DNA of 45,899 nucleotides, taken from assembly GCA_900539425.1 (NCBI GenBank), contig UQBX01000020.1, positions 1 to 45,899 of the forward strand. The letters run 5' to 3'. Numbering within the stretch: position 1 is the first letter of the stretch; the number at the start of each line of letters is the position of its first letter. A program made the translations under genes and the position numbers. This document shows, piece after piece, positions 15,753 to 24,033 of this stretch. The stretch comes from an uncultured Oscillospiraceae bacterium (GTDB lineage: Bacteria; Bacillota; Clostridia; Oscillospirales; Acutalibacteraceae). Under the pieces are notes generated by a model. It saw only the letters and a program-made list of their open reading frames with translations, did no database searches and was not told the DNA's origin.

Positions 15753-17162
15753 ATGATAATTCAGCTGACAACGTTTTTCCCGTGGGGACTGTTAATGAAT
15801 ATCATGAGGGCAGCTATTTGCTTCAATATAATACATGCCATACTTAAGGACAGATACAATATTTACATAACAGGCGCAAGTGTATTTTCTTTTACAGTTA
15901 TTTATTCTTATCTTGCGTATAAATTTATAGACACAGATCTTGAAATGCTGCAAATGGCGCTTTTCTATATACTCCTTACGGTTGTGCTTATGATAGTATG
16001 CCAAGGAAATATTTTTATAAAGGTGTTTTCATCATTATTCGCACTGCTGTCATGGGTTTCGGCAGGTCTTCTTTTCAGCGCGTTAACGCAGATGATGGGA
16101 TACAGCGTAGTTTTTTCGGGACTTTCTTATGAAGTACCGCTTATTGATTATATGCTTTATCTGCTGTTTATGTATGCCTTTTCATTCGTGTATGTTTTAA
16201 TAATAAAATTTGTAAAATCAAGAATCAGTAAAGAAATGCACTACAGCAAAAAGTATATGCTGTATTTCATCTTTCCTATAACGCACATAATTTACACCAT
16301 GCTTATGGTAATGGTGCTTCAGGCTTGTAACAGGGCATATTATTATGAATTCATTTCTCAGCACAGAGGCTTTGAATCTGTTTTGGTTATATGCACTTTA
16401 GCTTGTATTCTTGCCGATTTCTTCATTATTTTTATGGTGGACAGGCAGTCAAAAACCGAAAGTGAAAAAATCAGATACGAAAAGCAGCTGTTAAAAAATG
16501 AAATGGATTATCAGCAGACTAAAATGCTTGCAGATGAAAAAAATGAATTCAGAAAAATAAAACACGATCTTGCAAATCTTTTATCAACAGCTCAGGGTTT
16601 TATAGAGATTGGAAAGCCCGAAAAAGCGCTTGAGATACTCAGGAGCACAGAAACTAATTTGAATCAGCTTGCAGGTGTGCCGGTATGCTCAAATGAAACT
16701 ATAAATACTGTATTTTATATCAAGCAGCAAACTGCAGACGAATTAAATGTTAAGCTCAGCATAAATGTAAAGCAAACGAGCGCGCTTTATGTTGATGATT
16801 ATTCGGTTTGCAGAATTATGCACAACATGCTTGACAACTCAATATATGCCGCTGGCAACTCAGCAGAAAAGCTTGTTGATATTAATGTGATTATAAACAG
16901 AGATTATTTCTCGATATTATGCCGAAATTCATTTAGTGAAAGAAAAAACAGCATAATACGAACGGGAGATCACGGCCACGGAATAAGTATAATAAAAGCT
17001 ATAGCGAAAAAGTATTCGGGAAATTATACAAACAAAAAAGAGAACGGCTACTATTATTCCGAAGTGAAACTTGAAAACAAATCTCACGAAAAAGATAAAG
17101 TCTCCGCAATTTCGGATGAATATGAATTAAAAGAGCGCTGTACTACAGTACAATACAACTAA
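15753..17162 (+). CDS. GHKL-type sensor histidine kinase (AgrC-like)
   Basis: 469-residue partner of the regulator just upstream. Six or so membrane segments fill about residues 1-230. A linker helix leads to RKIKHDLANLLSTAQGF, with the phospho-acceptor histidine (about residue 271). The ATPase domain has the N box HNMLDNSIYAA and the glycine box GDHGHGISIIKAIAKKYSG. Such kinases commonly sense small peptides. No AgrB- or AgrD-like gene lies beside it, so the signal may be made elsewhere. It ends with an unexplained polar tail of about 25 residues and is followed by a terminator that is a near copy of the one upstream of the pair. Confidence 0.92.
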   Translation: MIIQLTTFFPWGLLMNIMRAAICFNIIHAILKDRYNIYITGASVFSFTVIYSYLAYKFIDTDLEMLQMALFYILLTVVLMIVCQGNIFIKVFSSLFALLSWVSAGLLFSALTQMMGYSVVFSGLSYEVPLIDYMLYLLFMYAFSFVYVLIIKFVKSRISKEMHYSKKYMLYFIFPITHIIYTMLMVMVLQACNRAYYYEFISQHRGFESVLVICTLACILADFFIIFMVDRQSKTESEKIRYEKQLLKNEMDYQQTKMLADEKNEFRKIKHDLANLLSTAQGFIEIGKPEKALEILRSTETNLNQLAGVPVCSNETINTVFYIKQQTADELNVKLSINVKQTSALYVDDYSVCRIMHNMLDNSIYAAGNSAEKLVDINVIINRDYFSILCRNSFSERKNSIIRTGDHGHGISIIKAIAKKYSGNYTNKKENGYYYSEVKLENKSHEKDKVSAISDEYELKERCTTVQYN

Positions 17163-17178
17163 TCATAAATATCAAATC

Positions 17179-17212
17179 AAAAGAGGTCATCTGTATGATG
17201 ACCTCTTTTTTT
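17179..17212 (+). terminator. Terminator hairpin, right copy of a twin pair
   Basis: AAAAGAGGTCATC (17179-17191), loop TGTAT, GATGACCTCTTTT and more T. It ends the kinase gene. Stem and loop are the same as at 14754-14784; the sequences outside the hairpins are not similar. Confidence 0.9.
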
Positions 17213-17286
17213 ACTATGGTAATTGAATGTACTGCTGTTTAAGGTGATCTGAACAAGGGTGAGCATATTTATCCTGATAAGGATAT

Positions 17287-18150
17287 TTATTTCATATATT
17301 CAAAATAATACAGATATACATCCTCAAGAGAAATATTCGCTGTAACGGGGATATAATTTTCTTTAGGCTCATCAGTTACTATCCGCAGAGAAATACCGTT
17401 CAGGTCGTGGATAATATTTCCGATGCCGGCATTGTGCTGCATCAACAGCAATGCCTCCTTTTGCCCTCTTATTTCAAACACTTTATCAGATACGCTTTTC
17501 ATAAGATTTTCGGGGGTGTCTTTTTTGATCAGATCACCTTTTTTAAGCAGCAATACCTCATCGGCAATGCACTCAATATCAGAAACGATATGAGTTGCCA
17601 GCAATATGATTTTATCCTGTGAAAGCTCCGCCAGCATATTTCTGAAATTGATGCGTTCTTTTGGATCAAGCCCTGCCGTAGGCTCGTCCAAAATCAATAT
17701 TTTTGGGTCATTCAAAAGCGCCTGCGCAAACATCAGCCGCTGTTTCATCCCGCCTGAAAATGTGCCTGTTTTTGAATTTCTTACATCATACAGATTGACC
17801 TTTTTCAGCATTTCGCTGATAAGTTTATTGCCATGGCTGATACCTTTGACTGAACACATATATTTAAGATACATATATGCGCTGAAATCATTATACAGCG
17901 CCTGCTGCTGCGGCATATAACCTATCATATCTCTGTATTCAGCGCCTAAAGACAGTATTTCTTTGCCGTCAAGCAGAATTTCACCTGACGTTCTTTTTAC
18001 ATTGTCTATAAGCAAATTAATTAGAGTTGTTTTGCCTGAACCGTTAGGGCCGAGTATACCATAAATCCCCTCATTCAAAGTCAGGCTGACATTATTTAAA
18101 GCCTTTTTGCTTGAGTAAGTTTTAGAAAGATTTTTTATTTCTATTTTCAT
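17287..18150 (-). CDS. ABC transporter ATP-binding protein
   Basis: 287 residues. Walker A is GPNGSGKTT (about 34-42), the Q-loop region is IGYMPQQQALYNDFS, the signature is FSGGMKQRLMFAQAL, Walker B is ILILDEPTAGLDP and the switch histidine lies in LLATHIVSD. The C-terminal 80 residues are the regulatory extension seen in ABC-2-type exporters (VFEIRGQKEALLLM onward). It starts 4 bases after the permease gene and is last in the four-gene unit 22427-17287. Two-gene ABC-2 pairs of this kind often serve in antimicrobial-peptide or envelope-stress defence, but the substrate cannot be read from sequence. Confidence 0.93.
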   Translation of the reverse strand: MKIEIKNLSKTYSSKKALNNVSLTLNEGIYGILGPNGSGKTTLINLLIDNVKRTSGEILLDGKEILSLGAEYRDMIGYMPQQQALYNDFSAYMYLKYMCSVKGISHGNKLISEMLKKVNLYDVRNSKTGTFSGGMKQRLMFAQALLNDPKILILDEPTAGLDPKERINFRNMLAELSQDKIILLATHIVSDIECIADEVLLLKKGDLIKKDTPENLMKSVSDKVFEIRGQKEALLLMQHNAGIGNIIHDLNGISLRIVTDEPKENYIPVTANISLEDVYLYYFEYMK

Positions 18151-18154
18151 TTTT

Positions 18155-20551
18155 CTACCAATCCTTGGTTAAGCACCATCTTCTGTTGCTCATATAAAGC
18201 ATTGCGGCGCATACGATAATAAGAATAAAATGAACAGCAAAGCTGTATGAGTTCAGACCCTTATCCAAAACGAACGAATTGAAATTAAACAGGAAAGAAG
18301 CCGATACTTCCTTTGCAAAATCAATATCCGCCATATTAAGTGCGCCCGGCAGAACGAACAAACCTGCGGATATGATTATTACTGCCATCTGCGGCATAAA
18401 TGACGAAAGAGATACTGTTATAAACGCGGCTGCCGTTACAAACAAAAATTCAAACAGGAAATTGATAATCAGATATTCAAGTATAGAAACCTCAATATCA
18501 ACATTCTGCAGAATTTGCAGGTTATGTATATCCGCACTTAAATATTCTATCTTATAGAAATAATTGATCTGAAGTATCATAGATAAATATGATATAAGGG
18601 TTAGCGCGAATGTTTTTGAAATAACACAAAGTATTTTTTTCAAATACAAATTCTGCCTGCCGTTTTTTGCGCAATGGTTAAGAGAGAGCATATTTGATGC
18701 TTTTTCAATAGAAAACGCTGACGAAAAAATAATTATGACAGCGCAAAGCAAAAGAAGCAGCTCGCTTTGATTACTGAGCGGAGAAAACAGACTGTTATAG
18801 CCCGCTTCATTTATCAAAACAGGCTCGATCCCCTTTTCTTTTAAAACTTCTATTCTTCCTACCTGCTTCCTCAACACTTCAACCGCTTTTCGCTGAGTGT
18901 CATAAGCGTCGTTTTTTGCCAGTACAAGTTCGTATTCTTCAAAAGAAATCTCGCCTTCTGCAAACTGCTTGCTTTTAACATTAAACTCTTTTTCAACGGC
19001 CTGTGATTCAGATTGCATTTTATTTATACTGTCATAGACAGCGCTGCTCAGTTCGCCGCCGTACTCTTCGTAATAATCATTCAAAAACGTTTCTTCAGGA
19101 GAAAATACGAGCGTATTTGTATTAAAACTAAATCCTATTATCAAAAAGAACACAGCAACTACCAAAATGCCTTTGCCTATGTGCATTAATTTAAAAGTTT
19201 CATATCTTCCAGCATAAACTGCACTTTGGATTTTCAAATAAACAGTATTGAGATATTTAAATATTCTTTGCAAAAATGCAAAAACATTTGAAGGTGTTTT
19301 TACGGGATAATTTCGTTTTGCGCTGATGATAACCAAAACAGCAACGCATACAGTAATGAATAATACAATAATCCAGATTATTTTTTCCGCTCTGACCGGA
19401 ACTGAGAAAACAGAGATAAGACTGTATTCCGTTATACTGCTATAATCAAAAAGAGAAAATATATTAAATGTTTTTAAGAATGAAAAACTGCTCTGCTCTG
19501 AAATATTTTTATATAGCAAAAGCTCTGCCGCGGCTACTGCTCCCGCAATACCGCAGTCCAAAATTATATTGCTGCTTAACGAAATCAAAAGCCACATTAA
19601 AGACGCCGTCATTACGGCAATTACTGCTTTGAAAATGATATTTACAGCAATAAGCTGTAAAAAGCTGATATGCAAAACGCAGTCCGAAAACATATCAGCA
19701 GATTGTATTGGGGCAGAAAAATCAAGCGGAGCATTATATATTTTCAGTGCAATCAATATTTCGGATATATAAACCAAAGAAGAAATCAATAAAGAAAACA
19801 ACAGTAAAACCGGGAGCTGTTTAATTTTGAGCATCATTCTTCCGTTTCGGCAGGTATTTATCAATAGATTTACATTCTTTTCCGCCGTGAAGATTATTAC
19901 AATAAAAACACACAGTAAAATCAGAACAAAATCCCCGATATTATAATTTAAAACCGCGCTAACAGGCAGATCGTTGACTAATTTTAATTGCAGATCTCTG
20001 TTTTTTGAAAAATCCTGTGCTGTTTTCTGAATTGACTTATATGAAAAGGAGGTCTTATCAGAAAACAGCTTTTTGGATGTCAGTTCCCTGCTGTTTTCTG
20101 CAATTGAATCAATATACGACTGATAATCATTTTGATATTCAGCCTGATACGCAAAATGCGAATAAAAATCAGTTAAAGCTGAAAGCTCCTCATCTAAGTA
20201 TTTTCCCTCTTTATATTCCCGATAAAGCGAAGGGTATTCAGTTATCAAAGCCGCTTCTTCTTGGGCATAATACTCATATTCCTCCGCGTTTTCGGCTTTA
20301 AGCTTTTCCGCATCCGAAAAACTTTTTATTATCTGTATTTCATTATTTTTTTCGATTACGGTTTCTTTTGCGTTATCTTCAAAAAATATATAGGAATTTT
20401 CGCTGAAAACACGGGAATATGCATCAATGTTAATATCAAATTCCTTTAGATTTTTTTGCTGAGTTATATAAAAGAAAGCACAATTAAGCAGCAGTAACAA
20501 GATTACTGCTGCTATAAATTTTTTGTTTTTTAATATTTTAAACAGTTCCAT
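18155..20551 (-). CDS. Large ABC transporter permease, two similar halves
   Basis: 798 residues. The first half has an N-terminal membrane helix (KFIAAVILLLLLNCAFFYIT), about 180 charged extracytoplasmic residues, then a cluster of membrane helices (about 205-425). The second half repeats the plan: one helix at about 457 (GILVVAVFFLIIGFSF), a 150-residue outside region with coiled-coil character (VEKEFNVKSKQFAEGEISFE), then a second cluster of helices to the end. This looks like a fused pair of ABC-2-type permeases, which would let a single gene supply both membrane halves to the ATPase encoded next. The start is ATG at 20551, 12 bases after the lipoprotein gene. Confidence 0.85.
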   Translation of the reverse strand: MELFKILKNKKFIAAVILLLLLNCAFFYITQQKNLKEFDINIDAYSRVFSENSYIFFEDNAKETVIEKNNEIQIIKSFSDAEKLKAENAEEYEYYAQEEAALITEYPSLYREYKEGKYLDEELSALTDFYSHFAYQAEYQNDYQSYIDSIAENSRELTSKKLFSDKTSFSYKSIQKTAQDFSKNRDLQLKLVNDLPVSAVLNYNIGDFVLILLCVFIVIIFTAEKNVNLLINTCRNGRMMLKIKQLPVLLLFSLLISSLVYISEILIALKIYNAPLDFSAPIQSADMFSDCVLHISFLQLIAVNIIFKAVIAVMTASLMWLLISLSSNIILDCGIAGAVAAAELLLYKNISEQSSFSFLKTFNIFSLFDYSSITEYSLISVFSVPVRAEKIIWIIVLFITVCVAVLVIISAKRNYPVKTPSNVFAFLQRIFKYLNTVYLKIQSAVYAGRYETFKLMHIGKGILVVAVFFLIIGFSFNTNTLVFSPEETFLNDYYEEYGGELSSAVYDSINKMQSESQAVEKEFNVKSKQFAEGEISFEEYELVLAKNDAYDTQRKAVEVLRKQVGRIEVLKEKGIEPVLINEAGYNSLFSPLSNQSELLLLLCAVIIIFSSAFSIEKASNMLSLNHCAKNGRQNLYLKKILCVISKTFALTLISYLSMILQINYFYKIEYLSADIHNLQILQNVDIEVSILEYLIINFLFEFLFVTAAAFITVSLSSFMPQMAVIIISAGLFVLPGALNMADIDFAKEVSASFLFNFNSFVLDKGLNSYSFAVHFILIIVCAAMLYMSNRRWCLTKDW

Positions 20552-20562
20552 ATCGGTAATTA

Positions 20563-21717
20563 TTACATATCAATGAATTGCCTGTCGGTTGATGTTAACA
20601 ATGATTTATCAAATGAATACACTTTGCTGTTTGAACCCATGTCTTTAAAAAACATATAATCATCGCCGCCGAAGTAACATTCATCCTTGGGGCTTTGTGG
20701 AACAATATACGTGATATATTTGCCGCTTTTATCGTAAACAAATATTTTTCTGTTATCAGCATCTGTTTTACCTGCGTATATTGACTGCAAATTGTCAAAA
20801 TAAACATAATTACTGTCTGCGCTTATGTAGCACGGCCCGTCTATATCACAGAAAAATGTTTCTTCATTAGTTGCAAGGTCAATACGATATACAGTGTTTT
20901 CGTTTTTTCCGTAATACACATAATTTCCGTCTGCGAAAACAGAGTAATTACCGTTTTCAACCAGTTCCCTTGATTTTAAAGAATGGATATCAATAATAGT
21001 GTATGAATTTTTATAGTCGTTTCCTTCGGTATCACCGTAAGCAGAATTGTTTACGATAATATTATTCCCGCTTGCAGTAACATTCCACACGGATGCGCCG
21101 ATACCGATGAACTCGTATATTGGCTCTTCTTCTCTTTTTTTGCTTGTATCGCCGATTTTTACTCTGTATAAATATGCTGTCTGCTCTTTAAGGTCTGTTC
21201 CGCCGTTTTTGACATAATAAATATATCCGCGGTGCACTATGAAATAATTGGAACCTGAGTTGGTGCCGTCATACAGAAACGCGGCTTTTTTTCTTTTATA
21301 ATCGTCTAACGAAACAGAATAAATATAGTTGTGGCGAACACTGCCGTCCTCCTCCCAGCCCCATACATATAATGTGTTTTTGTAGTAAGACATTAGGAAA
21401 GGATAGAAATTAAAAATATTGAAAAAAGCCATACAGCTTGATGTTGTGTGATCGCAGTTTGGCTTGTTGCATACGGGATAAGTTTCTTTTGTCTGAGCAT
21501 CAAAATAATAAAGTATCAGTCTATTAAAGAAATAATATCCGTTTTCAACCTTAACAAAAGCAGACATAGGATACAAAAAATTCTGATAATCTTCGTCTTC
21601 AACATAAGCCTGTGAATTTTGCTCTGTATTTACTTCTCCCCTGCCGTCTGAACAGCCGGAAAGCAGAATTGAAAAAGCAAGTAGAAGAGCTGCTATTTTT
21701 GTAACGGTCTTATTCAT
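20563..21717 (-). CDS. Lipoprotein with a predicted beta-propeller-like body
   Basis: 384 residues. A signal peptide ends in the lipobox LLSGC (Cys about residue 22), so the protein should be anchored to the outer face of the membrane by Lgt. The mature part has repeated short units of the type YIYYVKNGG, YVYYGKNENTVYRID and YVYFDNLQSIYAG, as in propeller proteins. Near residue 83 there is a motif VCNKPNCDHTTSSC with three cysteines and a histidine; similar CxxPxCxH sequences occur in clostridial lipoproteins that I recall but cannot name. It sits between the anchored protein and the permease, which suggests a sensor or accessory part of the transporter. Confidence 0.8.
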   Translation of the reverse strand: MNKTVTKIAALLLAFSILLSGCSDGRGEVNTEQNSQAYVEDEDYQNFLYPMSAFVKVENGYYFFNRLILYYFDAQTKETYPVCNKPNCDHTTSSCMAFFNIFNFYPFLMSYYKNTLYVWGWEEDGSVRHNYIYSVSLDDYKRKKAAFLYDGTNSGSNYFIVHRGYIYYVKNGGTDLKEQTAYLYRVKIGDTSKKREEEPIYEFIGIGASVWNVTASGNNIIVNNSAYGDTEGNDYKNSYTIIDIHSLKSRELVENGNYSVFADGNYVYYGKNENTVYRIDLATNEETFFCDIDGPCYISADSNYVYFDNLQSIYAGKTDADNRKIFVYDKSGKYITYIVPQSPKDECYFGGDDYMFFKDMGSNSKVYSFDKSLLTSTDRQFIDM

Positions 21718-21737
21718 AGCTTTGCTCCGAAATATCG

Positions 21738-22427
21738 TTAAAAAAGTTCGTTTATAACATCATCAGCTTCATTAAGCACGCGCTGCTTTATTTCTTTTTC
21801 AGATACAGATTCATTAATAACATCTATATTATCATCAGGATCATCTATATCATACGATTTCGCAATAATAAAAGCATCATCATCCGGCAGCGTAAACTCA
21901 TCTAATTTTTTATATGAATCAGCCAGTTTCTCGTATTTTTCCGTTATCTGCTGCGGGCTTGTCTCTTCAGGAATTATGTAACTGTCTTTAATATAATATT
22001 TGAATACAGAACAGTCATTTTCGCTTTCTGAAGTCCTGCCGGCACTGTAAATAAACACTTCTGACGTTGTTCTGTTTTCTTCATCTGTATTTACTTCGAT
22101 ATAACACAAATAATCGCCATAAAATAAGGAATATCCGCCTAAATTATGATATTTATTTTTATATAGTTTAGCCTTAGTTATGTATCGGAAATGAAAAGCA
22201 CTATCATCCCCGTCTGTCGGATCTGAATAAAGGATACCGAAATAGTCCCCGTTTTCTGCGGTTGCAAGGATTGTTATCGGCTGTTCGGGGTCAACAGCTA
22301 AATTTTCATTTATAGACTCTTCGCTTGTTATATCAATAAGCGTACTTCCGTACACAAAATATGCAATTACGGCGCCTACGGCAATGCACAGCAGCAAAAC
22401 AGGAATAATTATTTTTAACCTTTTCAT
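21738..22427 (-). CDS. Membrane-anchored extracytoplasmic protein, unknown function
   Basis: 229 residues from ATG at 22427, which follows GGGGAG; the upstream TTG of the same frame overlaps that site and was rejected. There is one N-terminal membrane helix (IIIPVLLLCIAVGAVIAYFVYG) and no lipobox. The outside region is acidic (DDPDDNIDVINESVSE near the end), with a Tyr-rich middle. I do not recognise the family. It is the first gene of the unit with the lipoprotein, permease and ATPase, 20 bases before the lipoprotein start, and the promoter at 22520 should drive all four. Confidence 0.75.
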   Translation of the reverse strand: MKRLKIIIPVLLLCIAVGAVIAYFVYGSTLIDITSEESINENLAVDPEQPITILATAENGDYFGILYSDPTDGDDSAFHFRYITKAKLYKNKYHNLGGYSLFYGDYLCYIEVNTDEENRTTSEVFIYSAGRTSESENDCSVFKYYIKDSYIIPEETSPQQITEKYEKLADSYKKLDEFTLPDDDAFIIAKSYDIDDPDDNIDVINESVSEKEIKQRVLNEADDVINELF

Positions 22428-22519
22428 ATTTTTTCTCCCCAAGGTGTTTTAGTTTCACAAAAGTTTAATATCTTTTAACGGAATACCGGCGAAACATCTG
22501 CTTTATATTCTCTCATTAC

Positions 22520-22555
22520 ACTTTATCCTAAAATTGATTTATTTTGTGATAAAAA
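22520..22555 (-). promoter_or_regulatory. Candidate ECF-sigma promoter of the ABC module
   Basis: On the minus strand TTTTTATCACAAAA (22555-22542), 13 bases, then GGATAAAGT (22528-22520). The same two boxes at exactly the same distance stand in front of the sigma gene (23754-23789). About 85 bases of leader separate this site from the start at 22427. The box begins inside the T tract of the terminator of the sigma operon. Confidence 0.75.
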
Positions 22556-22585
22556 TAAAAAGAAGCCGTAAAAATCGGCTTCTTT
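22556..22585 (-). terminator. Terminator of the sigma/anti-sigma operon
   Basis: AAAGAAGCCG (22559-22568) pairs with CGGCTTCTTT (22576-22585) around a 7-base loop; reading on the minus strand the stem is followed by TTTTATTTTT. It lies 9 bases after the stop of the gene at 22595. Confidence 0.88.
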
Positions 22586-22594
22586 AACAAATAA

Positions 22595-23224
22595 TCATTC
22601 AACATTTTGTGCAATTTCAATAAGCGTCTGCTTATCAATATTACCTTTTACTATAAAAATATATTTTCCGTTGTTGAAAACTATTCCTTTGTCCTTTTCA
22701 TCGTCCGAACTGAAATATATTCCTTCTATTCCGTTTATATAAATATTTTCGCTGTCATATTTTTTTGAATCAAAGCTTATTTTCGCATTTAATACAACTT
22801 TATGAACTTCAAAATATTCTTTGCTGTTATCCACATTGTTATAACTATAAATAAAGTATTCTTCATATTCGCCGTTTTTTTCAAACCCGTCCGGAACATA
22901 ATTTACCTTTAATGTTTCAACCCTGCTGTTTTTAGCATCAGGCACATAATATTCCGAATAACTCGAATATTGTTTTAAAATAAATTCTCTGCACGACGGA
23001 ATTGCAAAAACAGTGGTGGCAACCGCCATTATGATTGCAGCAATAAGTATAAATGTAATGGCTTTTCCCGAAAGTCTGTGTTTCTTATCTTTAGGCTCAT
23101 TCTGCAAAAGCGACTGCATTTTTTCATTATGCTTTTTGCTGAACTCATGCTTTGGTATATAGCAGGGAAAAGAATCAACCCATTTTTCACAGGAAAGCAG
23201 GCATACTTCCCTCAGATTACTCAT
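22595..23224 (-). CDS. Anti-sigma-like membrane protein with DUF4367-type domain
   Basis: 209 residues from ATG at 23224, overlapping the end of the sigma gene by 8 bases (ATGAGTAA). The N-terminal 60 residues are cytosolic and carry two cysteines and a histidine-rich stretch (LLSCEKWVDSFPCYIPKHEFSKKH). A membrane helix follows (AITFILIAAIIMAVATTVFA, about 67-86). The outside part reads YVPDGFEKNGEYEEYFIYSY to IFIVKGNIDKQTLIEIAQNV, the pattern of DUF4367 domains in clostridial sigma-factor partners. Its place right after an ECF gene supports an anti-sigma role. The N-terminal domain lacks the classic HxxxCxxC zinc motif, so binding to the sigma factor is inference from position. Confidence 0.82.
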   Translation of the reverse strand: MSNLREVCLLSCEKWVDSFPCYIPKHEFSKKHNEKMQSLLQNEPKDKKHRLSGKAITFILIAAIIMAVATTVFAIPSCREFILKQYSSYSEYYVPDAKNSRVETLKVNYVPDGFEKNGEYEEYFIYSYNNVDNSKEYFEVHKVVLNAKISFDSKKYDSENIYINGIEGIYFSSDDEKDKGIVFNNGKYIFIVKGNIDKQTLIEIAQNVE

Positions 23225-23747
23225 TTTGCTCACCTTTCCTTAAATTCTTTTTCAACTTTTCTCTTGCATACTGTAACTTTTTGCGCACGTAGGAATCTTT
23301 AACATTATATAATTCAGCAATTTCTCTGCTTTTGTAATTATAAATATATTTAAGATAAAAGAATACTTTGCTTTCCTCATCAAGCACATCATCAAACACA
23401 GCTAATAATTCAGCCTTTTTGAAATCATCAAAATATTTAATTTCAACATCCCCATGGCTGACTGATATTTCCGCCTCTTTTTTTGAACTGTTGAATATAT
23501 CAACAGCAAAGCCCGTGACAATTGTTGACAAATAGCATTTAGTTCTTTTTGATTTTATATCACCTATTTTTTCGAAATGCTTTGCCGCATAGAAAAAAGT
23601 TTCCTGGACGCATTCTTCAGCATCCTCAGTGCAGTTTGTCTTTTTGAGAGCTATCCAATAAAGCAGATCTTTATATGTATAATAAAGTTCTGAAAACTTT
23701 TCTTTTTCCACCTGTGTATCAAGCAGATTTAAAAATAATGCTATCAT
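23217..23747 (-). CDS. ECF-type RNA polymerase sigma factor
   Basis: 176 residues with the two essential domains. Sigma region 2 spans about residues 17-90 (FSELYYTYKDLLYWIALKKT, then AEECVQETFFYAAKHF), and region 4 is about 115-165 (FYLKYIYNYKSREIAELYNV, then VRKKLQYAREKLKKNL). Region 3 is absent, as in ECF factors. The ATG at 23747 has no Shine-Dalgarno and is only about 7 bases from the candidate -10 box, so either the message is leaderless or translation starts further in, for example at the GTG of VEKEKFSELY. The next gene overlaps it by 8 bases. It probably activates its own promoter and that of the ABC module. Confidence 0.93.
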   Translation of the reverse strand: MIALFLNLLDTQVEKEKFSELYYTYKDLLYWIALKKTNCTEDAEECVQETFFYAAKHFEKIGDIKSKRTKCYLSTIVTGFAVDIFNSSKKEAEISVSHGDVEIKYFDDFKKAELLAVFDDVLDEESKVFFYLKYIYNYKSREIAELYNVKDSYVRKKLQYAREKLKKNLRKGEQNE

Positions 23748-23753
23748 ATATAT

Positions 23754-23789
23754 ACTATATCCCTGAAAATATCTTTTTTGTGATAAAAA
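23754..23789 (-). promoter_or_regulatory. Candidate autoregulated ECF-sigma promoter
   Basis: Minus strand TTTTTATCACAAAA (23789-23776), 13 bases, GGATATAGT (23762-23754). Compared with the copy at 22520-22555, the first box is identical over 14 bases, the second differs at one position and the spacing is equal. The start codon at 23747 falls where transcription would begin. Confidence 0.75.
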
Positions 23790-23870
23790 CTTTATACTAT
23801 TTTTAAAGCATAACCATCAATATTTGTCAAGTGCTTTGATGCAATTAAATATAATGCTGTAAAACACGGT

Positions 23871-23906
23871 AAAAAAAGAGGTTATCGTAAAGATAACCTC
23901 TTTTTT
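23871..23906 (-). terminator. Terminator of tRNA-Thr
   Basis: GAGGTTATC (23878-23886) pairs with GATAACCTC (23892-23900) around GTAAA, flanked by complementary A and T runs. It begins directly after the CCA end of the tRNA on the minus strand. The stem is similar in pattern to the twin hairpins at 14754 and 17179 (GAGGTNATC). Confidence 0.88.
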
Positions 23907-23982
23907 TGGAGCTGATGAGGGGACTTGAACCCCTGACCTATTGATTACGAATCAATTGCGCTACCAACTGCGCTACATCAGC
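23907..23982 (-). tRNA. tRNA-Thr (anticodon CGT)
   Basis: 76 bases including an encoded CCA. The acceptor stem GCTGATG pairs with CATCAGC, with discriminator T. The D arm is GCGC-AGTTGGTA-GCGC. The anticodon loop TTCGTAA on stem ATTGA/TCAAT gives anticodon CGT, reading ACG. The T arm contains GGTTCAAGTC. It has its own promoter (24034-24062) and terminator. As an ANN-decoding tRNA it is also a possible substrate of the TcdA enzyme encoded at 8064. Confidence 0.96.
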
Positions 23983-24033
23983 GGATATTCATTTTTGCGA
24001 ATAAGCATAATGAACACTATTTTCATCTTTGAA

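Noticed and set aside
23907..23982. tRNA-Thr gene as an integration site for a mobile element
   Set aside because: No integrase gene and no second copy of the tRNA end were seen in the window.
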